Assembly (NCBI GenBank): GCA_008704415.1 | Contig: VXIS01000412.1 | Span: 1 to 36,328, forward strand | Direction of reading: 5' to 3' | DNA length: 36,328 bases | DNA from: Sphaerosporella brunnea | Taxonomy: Eukaryota; Ascomycota; Pezizomycetes; Pezizales; Pyronemataceae | Part shown: positions 21,901 through 33,645 of the stretch, piece by piece | Numbering within the stretch: the first letter of the stretch is position 1 | Layout of the letters: each line of letters opens with the position of its first letter | The notes under the pieces: model-generated | Told to the model about the DNA's origin: nothing | Databases searched by the model: none | What the model saw: only the letters and a program-made list of their open reading frames with translations | Position numbers and translations under genes: made by a program

Positions 21901-24900
21901 CTAGTTCCCCATATCAATCACCGGCCCAATCTCATCGCACTGCTCCACGTATCTAGCCTCAACCCTGAGATTCCTGCTCCTGCCGAGGGCCCTCTCCACT
22001 CTCACCTCCGCCTTCTCCCTCACTAGCTGTCTGAGCGCACTAATCAAGAACCCACCCAAAATCTCAATACTCCACTCATCCGGGATGACACTGAGGACGT
22101 GGGTGACATCCAACCATCTTCCAAACTTCTCGAGCAGCTGGCTTGTCTGCTGGATCCTCTCGCTGACATCTTCCAGTTTTAGGTACTCATCCAACAAGAT
22201 CGCAAAAAGTTCGCTCTGCTCCTCTTTCTTCGTAATGACGTTTCGGGTCTGGAATATACTGAGCCCGCCGAAGAGACAGTAGTTGATTGCAGTGTCAAAA
22301 TCCCGGAGGTGATGTGTGAGTAACCTCAGCGCTTCGGCGTGCTTCGAATCCCGCCCGTGCAGTATCACCATCTCGGGTACTAGCACCTCACGGTAGGGCT
22401 GGACGGAGTCTAGGACTCTGTTGACATCGTAGCCGCTGGCGCCACCGAGCAGCTCGAGTAGACGCATGCGGTTATGCCACCAGGGGGCGGAAGCAGAGGC
22501 AGGTGAATTGTCAACGATAAATTCATGGTAGGTAGGTTTCGGAGAAGAGAGGGCCCGGTAAGATTCGTAAGAGACCTTGAGGCTTTCAGAGGCGGAGGGA
22601 TCGGTAGAAAGGGTATTGGTAAGATCGTCTAGGTAGAGGAAGATAAGCTCGTTTGCGTATTGCGTGTTCTGGAGAAGCTATTAGATGCTTCCTTATAACA
22701 GTTGGACAAGGGCGTACCTTTTTCTCAATAACGAGATATTGCACGTATGGGCGGACTGCTTCTGGGGCCCGAGACCGGAGCACTTCTAGTACCTTGGGTG
22801 GTTCAAATTTTACTCTGGCCTCATCAGAAGCAAAGACTTGAATCCCCAATGTCGGATTTCGTTGCGCGAGCCAGCATCCAAACTCCTCGACAAGCTCGGG
22901 ATCCTTCATCTTGAGCAAGTAGTTCTTGACCCTCAGCTCACCCTCCTTGAACTCCCCAGTCTTGTCTTCAACCTCGAGTATTCGTCGCCATGTATCGAGC
23001 ACATTTCTGTACTGCTTAGCTCTCGAATACAGAATGCTGAGAACATAAAGCCTCTCAAAAGACTCAAGAATGCGGACAGCGGCTTCAAAGTCGTCAACTC
23101 CGGAATCAATGAAGCTATAAAGCTCGGTTCTGACATTGCCTTCCTGGACAACGGTCTTTCCTTTGTCCTGAAGGTACTTAGGTGAGTCCAGCATCAATAG
23201 TACCCTCAGCATTGCAGCATCAACCGTCAAAAAGACGGCTTTCTCATCTGACACACTTCCAAAGCCTTTTTTACTCCTCCATACAGCAAGAAATCGTTTG
23301 AGTAGAAGCAGCACGTCCCTCGTAAAGACATTGCTCACGTCCTTCGACTCTTTCAATCTTACGAAGACCTCCTTGATCCCACCATAAACCCAGACGCCTC
23401 CATCTCCCTCAACGATATCCTCTTCAAATGCTGATCCGAATAGTGAAATGATAAATCTCGGGTCTAGAGCGCTCTCCAACAGCGCCATTTCCACCTTCAT
23501 GATTTCATCGGCGGTGATGTCGGCAGTCTGTGTTTGTGTGATCCGCAAAAGCTCTCCAAGCACTAACAGGCCGCACTTTTGCCGGACGAATGATACCTCA
23601 TGAAAACTAGTCTCCGAGTCCGGCTCTATAGATTGAACTTCGTCCAGTACATGAATGGTTCTATGAACCCGAGCAATTATACCGTCGAAATCTTTATCCG
23701 AGAACTCGTGGAGCCTCGAGTCAAGTCGTACCACCAAAGGACAAGGAAGTAGAGTGTACACTTTGCGGCCAGAAAACGCGACAACCCTACTTTGCACGGT
23801 TGAAATACGCCGAGCTATCACTCGTTCCTCTTCGTTCCTTTGCTTGTCCTCTGGAGAGTCCTCATCCGACTTGCGGTCACCCGGTTTCAATGGCACCCGG
23901 ACCAGCCTTAACGTCTTTCCGGCTTCGGCCACAATAGTTCCCTCCAGCCCAAGAACCTCTTTCAGCTGAACATCGCCTTCCAATGGTATGCTCCCCTTTT
24001 TGTCTTCCTCTTCAACGGCCCCTGCGTCTTCTAGATCCCATCGTTGCATATCCAAGCCTTTTCCGGGTATCACAGCGATGACCCAGCCACCTTGGACAAT
24101 CAACTGCTCGGGATATTTTTCAAACTGTATTGTGCCTCTCGTTACGTCACCGTCCAGATTGACAAACATTCCAACGCCCGGGTCCTCTGGTCTGGTTCCG
24201 GTGGTCAGCAGAAACTCTGCCGAGTTCGGCGATGCGACGTGAGGGTTTAATATGGCACGTGACGCAGGAGTCGGGCTCTTCGGAGGAGGCGGTGGTGGCG
24301 GCAGCGATGCGCTGCGATCCGCCGACTCGGTTGGTGAACTTGGCCGTGGGTTGCCAGCATCTGGAGTCAAATGAGTCTGTCCTAGGTAAGAAGCTGGTCT
24401 ACGAGGGCCTCTACCGCTGCTGCTCGGTGATCGCCCTATGTTTCCGGCACTAACGGAGCGGGCATGGCTGGCAGCCCCAGCGCCCTCGCGGGATGTTGTA
24501 GCAGAGCTGTTCCGCCTCTCGCGACCAGTTGTGAGAGACGACGATCGGGGAGGGTGGGACTGGGTGCTGGAACCTGACTCTCCACCGCTGGACACTTCCG
24601 ATTCTATCGCCGAAATTGGGAAGAGAGGTATACGCTGGATGTTTTCTACGTCCAGAAGGGTGTAATTCTGGTTCGTGGCAACGCAAGCTATACTTCCACG
24701 GCGTACTGTGGTCAGGGTATTCGGTAGTGGTATGTCCTTTCGTGAATGTTAGCTTGTGTCCTGGTGTCATGGCAGCAGTTGAGCTGTTCAACCTTAACAA
24801 GTCGCAGCTCCTCCCCAACCCGGATCATTCGTATTTTGTTCTTGGCCAGAACCATGACCAGCCTGGGTTTGCTGTCCCTAGCTTCTTCAGGCAGACTCTC

Positions 24901-25388
24901 TTCGTTCATGTCCAGTCCGCCCACGTATGAGACATCCTTAAGCTTCGTTCCGTTGAACGCTGGTGAGAACTCGGGGAGCGTATAGAATGTCAGAACTCCT
25001 GTTGACGACAATACGAGCGCTTTTGAGACCGTGGGTAGGACGACAAGCTGCTTTATAAAGGGCGCGCCATTGGTCGAGGCCGAAGCGGTTGGCTGCAATC
25101 GAGAAGCTAGGATGTACACGGGTTTCGGAGACTCTGGGTTGGGAGTAGAAGGAATGGAAACGAGGTGGAGTATCTCGTGCGCAGAAGTCCCAACATATAG
25201 ATTCATTCCTGTACTCCATATCGCTCAGCTCAATCATTCACCATTTGCTTGCAAGGAAACCGACCCCACGATTCCAGGGAGGTAACCGTGACATCCTGGT
25301 GCTCTGGAGTGTCGAGCGGAAGATCGTCCACCAGTTCCTGCAGGATATAAGGCCCCGTCGAGGGCTTCTTCCCCGAGCTAGGTACCAT
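21901..25388 (-). CDS. VPS3: CORVET subunit Vps3 / TGFBRAP1-like protein (CNH and Vps39-type domains)
   Basis: Four exons (25265-25388, 24793-25208, 22718-24736, 21901-22668) give 1108 aa. Introns are 56, 56 and 49 nt. The N-terminal CNH beta-propeller starts near residue 12 (GPYILQELVDDLPL) and includes MNLYVGTSAHEILHLVSIP and RRGSIACVAT...YTLLDVENIQRIPLFPIS. It is interrupted at about 228-345 by a Ser/Pro-rich low-complexity insert with a run of Pro. The propeller then resumes, and helical repeats follow to the C-terminus, as in Vps39/TGFBRAP1. CORVET tethers early endosomes through Rab5. Vps3 rather than Vps39/Vam6 is my best reading, not proven. Intron 2 has a weak donor (GTTGAA); GTTAAG six bases earlier is an alternative that would remove two residues. 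The first ATG is supported by the conserved exon 1 segment. Confidence 0.8.
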
Positions 25389-25714
25389 ATCGTGGAGAAA
25401 TCGGGTTTCGGAGAGGGACTGGAGAGGTGAAGGGTTTTTCCGTAGGTTCGTCCCGCCCGACTTGCCGAGAAGAGCTTACAATGTTTCCTTGGCGGGATGC
25501 CGGGTAAATATCCTTCACGGGCGCAGGAGCTTGCTTTGGCGCCCCAAACTTACGTACCCAGTTTGTTTGTGTCCTTCGCTCGTTCAAAATACATATAAAG
25601 TCTGACTTTTGCTTCAGGCCAACTGTCCATCGGCTTCAAGCTTGTATCGCGTCCTTGCTGTCCCAACTGCAACCACAAACCACGCTGGAAACCGAACGAT
25701 AGCAACCTTTCGAT
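25389..25714. promoter_or_regulatory. Short divergent promoter shared by the Vps3-like and CASP genes
   Basis: 326 bp separate the two start codons. Both 5' leaders must fit inside. An open minus-strand frame (25378-25587) overlaps the leader of the Vps3-like gene but starts with TTG and matches nothing known. No TATA box stands out, which fits housekeeping genes. Confidence 0.6.
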
Positions 25715-28016
25715 ATGGCGTCTGAGCAGCCGCGGACCTCCACCGACTCCAATTCTGCTGGTGCTGCTACAGCGCTCGGCAGTGGAGATGGCCGGAAGTC
25801 GTCCGAGGATGGTGGCAGCACCCGAACGTCCTCGCTGAACAGCGCCTTCCAAAGTGCCATCAGCGCCTGGAGAAGTAACGCGCCGCTCCTGGAGCTCATG
25901 GAGCGCGGCTCGCTGACGAGTTCCAGGCATCGACTTGACGCACCTACAAAAGTCCCTTGACTCGACGGCTGGAGACATCGTCAATGGACAGCGGGAGAGC
26001 TTGGTAGAGCGCAAGGAGCTGGCCCAGAAAACGAAGGAGTACCGGAAGCTGGACGACGAGCAGAAGAAGGAGGAATGGAAGGGATTGCTAAAGTGTACGT
26101 TGGACATGATGACGTCGTGGATATCGCCCGTACGATTCTGACCTGAACCAGCTTACCAGATCTTCATCGACCACTTGACTACATCGAAAAAGGCCACCGA
26201 GACGGCGTTCCTGTCGCTCTATTCTACGCTGTCAGAGGCGCCGGACCCCTACCCGCTTCTCGAGGCTACCATAGATTCGCTCGTCAACTTCTCGGACATG
26301 CAGGCCATGACCAAAGACAATGCCTCACTTAAGGCCACCGTTAATCGCCTGTCCAATCAGATCACCAATCTTGAGTCGTCACTCAATGCCAAAAATAAGG
26401 AGCTGGAGCGAAAAGAGAAGGAGAAGGAGGAGGAGGCGCAGAGGGTAGAGGAAGTTTGGAGGGGTGTTTTGGATGAGAAAACTAGAAACTGGGAGGGCAA
26501 AGAGAAAGCCTTGACCGATAAGCTCGAGCACCAAGAAACGGTGCTGAAGGAGATGAAGGCTAGTTATGAGGTTGCACAGAGGATGGGGCCGATGAGTCCT
26601 GGTGCGGAAAATGACATGCTGGGCAAGGAGCGGTCTGCAGAATTGGAGATCGTCACCCGGGATCTGGAACGAACCACATTACGCCTGGCCGAAGTGGAAG
26701 GAAGGAACGAGCAGCTGCGCCTGGAGCTTGAGAAGGCATCCAGCCAGGAAACTGCGGTGCAGGCCCCAGCAGCAGCAGTAGAGGACGACTCGACCATTTT
26801 GCGGCTACAGCACGAGAGTGCCAACCTTCTCCGCAAGGTGAACAACGCCAAGGCGGACCTCGATGTGCAGAAGAAGGAATCAGAGCGCAAGATTCGGACC
26901 CTTGAGCGCATGATCGACGGCCTTGAGAAGGACAAGGAGACTCTCAGACAGAAAGTGGCCACGTGCTCTGACTATGAGGACGTCAAGCGCGAGCTCGAGA
27001 TTCTGAAATCGATTGAATTCTCGACTGGGGATGATGACGAGGACGTGCTCGACTTCTCCTCACCTACTGAAGCCGTGCCTCAACCCCCTGACAAGAAGGA
27101 GACGCTGGAACAGCTTCTACTGGCCCGCAACAAGAAGCTGGGCAACGAGCTTACCGTCCTTCGAGTCTCCCACCAAGACCTCACCACCCGTCTGCAAACG
27201 CTGCAACAAACCCTGGACTCAGTCACAGCTGACCTCAACACCTCGCGCGCGCTAAACGTGCGTCTCGAAGACGACCTCCTGAAACTACAGCAGGAGTCGC
27301 ACAACCCCCACTCATCAGCGCTCTCAGTAGCAGGAACCTATGTCTCACGATACCCCCGTTCCTCGGTCGCCGGCGGTTCCCGGCCCTCCCCGACCTCCTC
27401 CATCATCGGCTCTCACCTGGACACCCTCCGCAGTCCCGTCGAAGCCGCCCCCAACAACAACGCCGGCATCCTCCCCATGATCACCGCGCAGCGCGACCGC
27501 TTCAAGCAAAAAAACGCCGAGCTCGAGCAATCCCTCTCATCGGCGCAAACCACAATCGCGAACCTCCGCGACGAGGTTGCAAGTCTCCAAAAAGACAACC
27601 TTCAGCTGTACGAAAAGACCCGCTATGTATCCTCCTACGCACGCACGCCCACAGCCACCTCTGGGTTCACAGCCGCAAACAGCGGCGGCGGCGGTGGTGC
27701 AAGCATCGACCGCTACCGCCAGGCGTATGAAGCTAACATCTCGCCGTTCGAGGCGTTCCGCGGCCGCGAAAGCGCCCGTGCCTACCACCGCATGCGCGTG
27801 CCCGAGCGCATCATATACTCGTTCACCCGCGTCATACTCGCAAACAGGGTCAGCAGGAACTTGTTCGCGGCGTACTGCGTGCTGCTGCATCTGCTCGTGG
27901 GGAGCATGCTGTATTGGAGCGCTACCGGCGTCGTAGAAAGTAGTGTGCCCATGGGCATGGCGGCTGCCGCGGCTGGGAATGAGTGGAAGCAGGAGGGGTT
28001 CGATGGCAGGTTGTGA
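25715..28016 (+). CDS. CASP/Coy1-like Golgi membrane coiled-coil protein
   Basis: Three exons (25715-25874, 25927-26094, 26152-28016) give 730 aa. Introns are 52 and 57 nt, with donors GTAACG and GTACGT. Splicing rebuilds the conserved CASP start: SAISAWRSIDLTHLQKSLD, then ERKELAQKTKEYRKLDD and FLSLYSTLSEAPDPYPLLEA. A long coiled coil fills about 110-450. A Ser/Pro/Gly-rich segment precedes a second coil (about 500-560). Near the C-terminus YRQAYEANISPFEAFRGRE and a single membrane segment (NLFAAYCVLLHLLVGSMLYW) match CASP. In yeast Coy1 acts in retrograde transport within the Golgi as a golgin-type tether. The length is normal. The ATG at 25715 is the first in frame after the promoter. Confidence 0.92.
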
Positions 28017-28547
28017 TCGTATCTACCCCCTTTTTTTTCTTTCTTTACTTTTTTTCTTTACTTTTTTTTTTACTTTTTTTTCTTTCTTTCATTTTCAGTG
28101 AGTAATGTACCTTTTTCTTGGGGGCAACGGTGTTTTGCTTTTTTTTATGTTTTCCTTTTTTGAGATTTCAACAAACAGCATGCGGCATGAACGGGATGAT
28201 TTGACGATGTGGCTTTTTGTTTTCCCCGCTTTTCTTTTCCGTAGATGGTGATGCTGTATTCTATGATTGACGGATGTCGGGATGATAGGGGAAATGTAAT
28301 GTGAATGGACGGACAACAACCGCAGAGAAGGATGATGGCGATACAAGTTTGTGCAACATCATCCCGGTTAGACATCAAATCAACAGTCGTTGGAAGGATA
28401 ATCTCCGAGCCATGTGTTGTGTGATCTCTCGGGAAAAGAAAAAAAAAAAAACAGCCACGTTTGTTACTGATAACAAGGTATCGTTAAACGAACCAACAAA
28501 CGATTCACGCAACAAGCGCCGCTCTTCTCGCCCGCTCACGTGCCAAC
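28017..28547. other. Intergenic 3' regions of convergent CASP and GABA aminotransferase genes
   Basis: 531 bp between stop codons. Just after CASP lies a long T/C tract (about 28026-28092) made of runs of T with single C or A breaks. An A run lies at about 28435-28451. No gene was seen. Confidence 0.6.
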
Positions 28548-30289
28548 TCACTGCCACGACTTAAACACCTCCTCGATCTTCTCCAGCAGTATTGTTGCTG
28601 TGAACACACATGTCAGTAACCCTGGCCGAAATAGGGAGGTAAAGTGGGTGAACAAACCGTGTTTCTCGCCGAAAATCAGCATCGGCCTCAACCGCACTGC
28701 AGCCTCGCCGGAACCTCCAATGTTCACGCCCACCGTCTTCATGGTTTTCAGGAATTCGTCTCGTCGGGGAGTATCCCAGGCAATAAATGTACCCTGTCCC
28801 TTTCCACGGAGGTTCTGCATTTGTTTGGGGTAGCGGGAGGCCAGCTCTTTCAGGCCGGCGTAGAGGAAGTCACCGGTTTTTGCCTGGAAAATGTTAGAAT
28901 TGGTCCAGAGGACATCGCAGAGGACGAACAGTGTGCTTAATCAGATCGTTCTTCTTGATCTCATCCACAATCGCGTTGAACAGAATGACCTTGCTAGGGT
29001 CTCCCATCCAGGTATTGAACTGCCTGTACGGCTTGTTCGGGCGGAGTCTTGGGTCACCGAAGTAGTAACCAGCAGTCTGAGCCTTCTTTGAAAACGTGAC
29101 CAGGTCCGGCGGCGAAGTGAGGTTCCAGTGTTCGTGAGCCCAGAACTTTCCGGTAGCCCCAACACCAGTCTGGACCTCATCCACGATGAGGAGGGCGTTG
29201 TGCTTCTTGGTAATATCCCTGAGGCCCTGGAAGAATGCGGCGGAAGCGTGGTTGTCTCCACCCTCAGACTGGATCGGCTCCACCACCGCTGCAACAATGG
29301 GACAGTGCCAGCTCTTGAAGATTTGCTCCACCTCCTCGAGACACTTCTTCTCCTCCGCCGCGTTCTCCGCCGCGTGCTCCTCCAGGGGGTACTTCAACGA
29401 CGGGAATGGCGCCTGCGGCCACTTGAAGCTGGGGATGTCGAGCTTGTGGATCGGCTTGGATCGGGTGGTACTCAAAGATCCAAACAAGCGGCCATGAAAT
29501 CCCTTCTTGAAACTCATTATTGCCAACTTGGGGCTTCCGGGAGCAGCATTCCGCATGGAGCTCTCCATTTCCTCCGCCGAGAACTCAGAGCCCTCGCCAC
29601 GCTCTCGCCGCCGGTAAAACATGAACGCAGCCTTGTATGCGGTCTCGTTGGCGTCAGAACCCGCCAAAGCGGTGAAGACCTGATTCAGACCGGGAGGAGC
29701 CACGGCGATCAGACCCTTCTTCAGCAAGGCGGCGTAATCGCCAGGTGGGAAGTTGCCCAGAGCAGGCCGATTGATAATGGCGTTTACCATCTCGTCCGAC
29801 TTTGCCGCCTCGCGCAGGGCGGGGTTGTTGTAACCCACCGGGATCGACGCGATCTGTGCGTAGCTATGCGGATTGGAATTAGTGGACTGAGAAGCTTGAG
29901 CTTGTTTTTTTTAAACAGGGATTTCCTACACATCGAGCAGCAGCTGAAAACCGAATTGCGTCAGTATGAAGAAATTAGCGAGCAGGACGGAGGGAGAGAT
30001 GTACGTTGCCATCCAGGTCCGCAATGTAGTTTCCCACGCTCTTCTCGTAGTCACACATCATATTCAAGCTACGGGTGTCAAAGACCTCGTCGAGCTCTGC
30101 GGTGGCCTTCTGTCCTACCGGTCCGGGGATCGCGGTCCTGACGGACGGACCGGAGGGCTCGACACCTTCAAACAGCGCATGGCGCGGGGTCGTAGAAAAG
30201 CAGCGGTAGGCATTGAGCTTTGGAACAGCTGCTGAGGCTGGGGAAATGCGGCGGAAGGCCGTTCGTGTGCAATAGCGTAGACGGTGCAT
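28548..30289 (-). CDS. gatA: 4-aminobutyrate (GABA) aminotransferase, mitochondrial
   Basis: Five exons (30005-30289, 29930-29943, 28930-29863, 28658-28883, 28548-28597) give 502 aa. Introns are 61, 66, 46 and 60 nt. Exon 2 is only 14 nt; it supplies LLLD and part of the next codon and restores the conserved LLDVYAQIASIPVGYN. The first 30-40 residues are Arg/Ser/Ala-rich with no acid residues, a likely mitochondrial presequence. Fold-type I PLP marks are LLIVDEVQTGVGATGKFWA (Asp328) and DLVTFSKKAQTAGYYF, where one of Lys359/Lys360 binds PLP. NIGGSGEAAVRLRPMLIF near the end is also typical. The enzyme transfers the amino group of GABA to 2-oxoglutarate, giving succinate semialdehyde. Its start is the first ATG before the presequence. 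Confidence 0.93.
29930..29943 (-). other. 14-nt microexon of the GABA aminotransferase gene
   Basis: The exon CTGCTGCTCGATGT is bounded by acceptor TTTTCAG and donor GTAGGA. Both flanking introns (61 and 66 nt) have branch-like CTAAT or CTGAC sites. Skipping it would join GGCAAC directly to CTACGC and shift the frame. Its four whole codons match the conserved LLD before VYAQ, which is why I accept it. Confidence 0.8.
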
Positions 30290-33261
30290 CGTGACTTCTC
30301 TGTATTACTCGGTGTATTGAAAGAGGCGGGTCAGGAGGAGGAGGAGGGGATATTATGACTCGTGAACGCGAGCGGAGGAGGCAAGCCGGTCGTCACTCGG
30401 TAATGCGGCCGGTCTTCGCATGTCGTCGTATGTTGCCGTCGCTAGCCATCCCCGCGCCAGCGATATCCCTAGCAACACGACTTGCCCTCTATGTCATGGC
30501 CGCAAGCGGCCGAATACATTATGATGAAAACAAAACTTGCAACTGCCCTTATTGAACATCGCCCGGGAATCACACCATCGCTAGACATCTAGAGCCCGAT
30601 GACAATTGCAACCGTGACATCAATCAAGGTTTTGGGATTTTATGGGGTAACATTAATTAACTCTGAGAGGACTTGCATCTAGCTACGAAAGGTAGTGGTC
30701 GTTCGCTGATCTCTGATGCGGTGATTTTTTATTTAGTTATTTATTTGTTTATTTATTTATTTATTTATTTTTGGGGGGGGGGGCTACATAGCTGGCTGAC
30801 GGTGATATCGGCGGGCGGTGATACCATTCCTTGCAAGCCCCTTCTCTCTCTGGCTGTCTATCTCCACGTGATATGCGGGGAAGAATCAGAAGAGCTGGTG
30901 TAACCCACTGGCGGGAGGCACGCGGTATTTTTAGATGCACGAGTCACCCTCCACCCGGCTGTGCCTGCTCCCTTCGGGCTCCCCCCCCATTCTTCTCTTA
31001 CATACTCGCGAATCGCGATAGCTCGATAGACAAGATAGACAAGAAAGGACCCGCTCCGTATCTACTGTATCTCTGTCATCAGTCTCTGCGGGAATCTGAA
31101 TCTGAATTGTGATACCGATGCCCTTTGTGTGCTGCTGCTGCTGGTGCTGCTTTCGCTTCGCAGTGCTTGCTGGATCGACCCGGGTACTCTTCCGTGTGGA
31201 TGTGGCGCCCTGAGATTGTTCCCCGTCGGCCTTTGTGCTCGCCAACAACAACAACAACAACTGCCGGCGTCCGTGAGGCAAGCAAAACCCAAGCAAACCG
31301 GCAGCCAGCAGCAGCGCCATCACTTAGGTATCTGCTCTCTGCTTCCCCGGACCACAACGCTCATATCAAATATCAAAGACCGGTTGTTGTTGTTGTTGTT
31401 ATACCGAGATTCCCTGATGCCGAGACGCAACCACTCTCAGTTGCCTTGATATTGCTCCGGAGAGTGGGTGGAAAGGAATTCACCAGATCAGTGCCGCGAA
31501 AGCACGCACCGCGCGCTGTCGATCATTTCAACACGCTCCGATGATGGTGATGCCGGAAGTTGGATGCCGAGGAGGAGGCATGCATTTTTGCGCCTCACAC
31601 CGGCCCGCCGGATCGTATCGGTCAGCTGGTGGGCTAGGGCAGGTGCTTTCCCGATGGGTACGCGGGCGGGCCAGCCTCGGAATCAGAACACCAGCCGAAA
31701 GCCGCGATGAGTCTGAGACTCTGTCCTCCTCCCTCAAACTCGTGTTGCGTTGGCCTGAATTGATTATGTGTCCTGGACACCGCTCGATTGAGATGCCTCT
31801 GGTCCGCGCGTGATCCGTTTTTCAAATGATAAACCACGGGCATCATGATTCCGGCGTTTATGTGGACCAAAAAATCCGGTGGGTAGGCACTGGTTGTAAA
31901 TGTACTTTGGAGGTGAGTCATGTGGGTGTAAACAACTGTACTTACATACTTACTTACCTACATACAGCTGGTGGTAGCACTGACACATATCCTGGTGGAC
32001 TCTGCTGCAGGGCGGCAACGGCCGCCATGGAAACGGCGAAGTGGCATAGCTGGGTAGGTGATCGGCTGCTTCTTTTTAGTGCCTCAACATTCTAAGTTTG
32101 CTTATATTGCCCGACGAGTTCGCAAAAAGCCCTGGCTGTTGATAGGGATGGGTTGCTGTGCTGCTGCCTGAAGAGGGCGCAGTTATGCCATGCCAGTGCA
32201 CAGATGATTCACCTTCCCCTACTCTGTTGCATCGATATAATGGGGGTGAAGGCTGATGTGTCGGACATGGAGCAAAGTGGAAGGCAAAGGCGCGATATTT
32301 TTTGCTAATGCTGGGATGAGTGCGCTGGGTTGTGTGTCTGGAAGCTAGCTCAGCGGTCTGGGACTTTATAGCCTAGACTCTCTCGACAGGTATTTCTGTT
32401 GCAGGACTTCTGCGGTGGTGGAAAGTCTTGTGTACGAAGGAGGCCGGCGGGAAACGCATATACAATGACAAACGCCCTTCTTGGACAATCCCGCAGACAT
32501 CTTGCAGGAAGTACGGAGAGGTGGCAGATGCAAGCTGGGGAATAATGGGGTGGAGAAGGAAGTTCGAATTCGTTACGCGTGGAGCTGGGTTTCGATTTGA
32601 TTTTGATTTGATTGAATGGCTGGATTGATCGAATGACATGACTGATTGGGCAGCAAGTAGCTGCCTCCATTCTTTCCCTTGGATGGATGGAGCCCAAGTA
32701 AAGTGGCCTGTGGGGGGATGACGAGGGGTGACCGTGGCGGGGAGGGAAGGAACAGAGGCGGAGGTTTCTCTTCTCGCGGCAGCTCTTCTGAGAGTCTGCC
32801 TTTTGCGATCTTCGCCTCAAGCTGGTGGGGGGTTTTTTTTTTGCTTTTGTTTTACACTGGACCGCAAAAGTTCATGAAATGCAGGGAGGGCTAAGCGGCC
32901 TTCAAGCGCATCAATTTTCGTCGAAAAAGAGGGCAAGCTCCAACACCACAACCACATCACAAACCACACAGAGATAAAAGGTGGTGAGCCCTAGGATAAC
33001 CAAATCAATAGTGTAGAATTGATTCACATTGTCTATTTTATTGCAGACTCCGGTGGTGTGGAGATACAAGTGACGTTCTGATTTCGGGACGCGACGCGCG
33101 CGTGAATTTCAGGGCCCTGGCTTGGCGCAGTTGCGCATCTCTCCGCTCAACACACAACAAACCCCAGAAACCCTAACCCCCGACGACGTCAGACACACCC
33201 CACCACCGCACACCACAAACGAAGAGACCCATCACCCCACCAGCCGCGCAATATACCAGTG
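30290..33261. other. Long gene-poor region upstream of GABA aminotransferase
   Basis: About 3 kb with no frame that I can support. It holds simple-sequence tracts: a TTTA run followed by G11 (30725-30783), CTG/GCT copies near 31128-31150, CAA copies near 31240-31262 and GTT copies near 31383-31400. Part must be the GABA aminotransferase promoter. The rest resembles long leader or promoter sequence, or unconstrained DNA. A good splice-acceptor-like site (TTTTATTGCAG) near 33036-33047 lacks a matching gene. Confidence 0.45.
30725..30783. repeat. TTTA microsatellite followed by poly-G(11)
   Basis: Imperfect TTTA/TTTG copies run for about 45 bp and end in 11 consecutive G. It is a simple-sequence tract in a gene-free region. 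Confidence 0.9.
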
Positions 33262-33645
33262 CAGCATCGACGATATGCCATACAGAAGCGACGAAGATAT
33301 GCGGCAGAGAAGCGTCGACGATATGCGGCAGAGAAGCGTCGACGATATGCGGCAGAGAAGCGTCGACATTATGCGGTGGAGAGGCATCGACTCTATGCGG
33401 TAAAGAGGCATCGACCAGATTCGGTGGAGTGGCATCGACCTTATGCGGTGGAGAGGCATCGACTCTATGCGGTAAAGAGGCATCGACCAGATTCGGTGGA
33501 GTGGCATCGACCTTATGCGGTGGAGAGGCATCGACTCTATGCGGTAAAGAGGCATCGACCAGATTCGGTGGAGTGGCATCGACCAGATGCGGTGGAGAGG
33601 CATCGACTCTATGCGGTGAAGAGGCATCGACCGTTTGCGGTGGAT
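33262..33645. repeat. 24-bp minisatellite, 16 units, with a 72-bp higher-order period
   Basis: Sixteen units of 24 bp lie head to tail without a gap; a partial unit follows to about 33660. The core is GGCATCGAC..NATGCGGTGGAG. The first units read AAGCGTCGACGATATGCGGC, then AG. From 33382 on, three unit types alternate in fixed order (CTCTATGCGGTAAAG, CAGATTCGGTGGAG, CTTATGCGGTGGAG variants), giving a 72-bp super-repeat seen nearly three times. Because 24 is a multiple of 3, frames on both strands stay open; the translations are 8-residue repeats such as RRRYAAEK (+) or SMPLHRIE (-). None has a convincing start and gene context, so I call it DNA repeat first and possible coding repeat second. 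Confidence 0.9.

Noticed and set aside
25378..25587. Minus-strand frame containing KFGAPKQAPAPVKDIYPASR
   Set aside because: It starts with TTG, overlaps the Vps3-like start in another frame and stops inside exon 1. It lies in the shared promoter.
33160..33180. Telomere-like AAACCCTAACCCCC
   Set aside because: Only about one and a half units are present and the site is internal; a similar single match occurs near 14347. It does not mark a chromosome end.
33262..33645. CRISPR-like regular repeats
   Set aside because: The units are contiguous 24-bp tandem repeats with no unique spacers, and the genome is fungal. It is a minisatellite.
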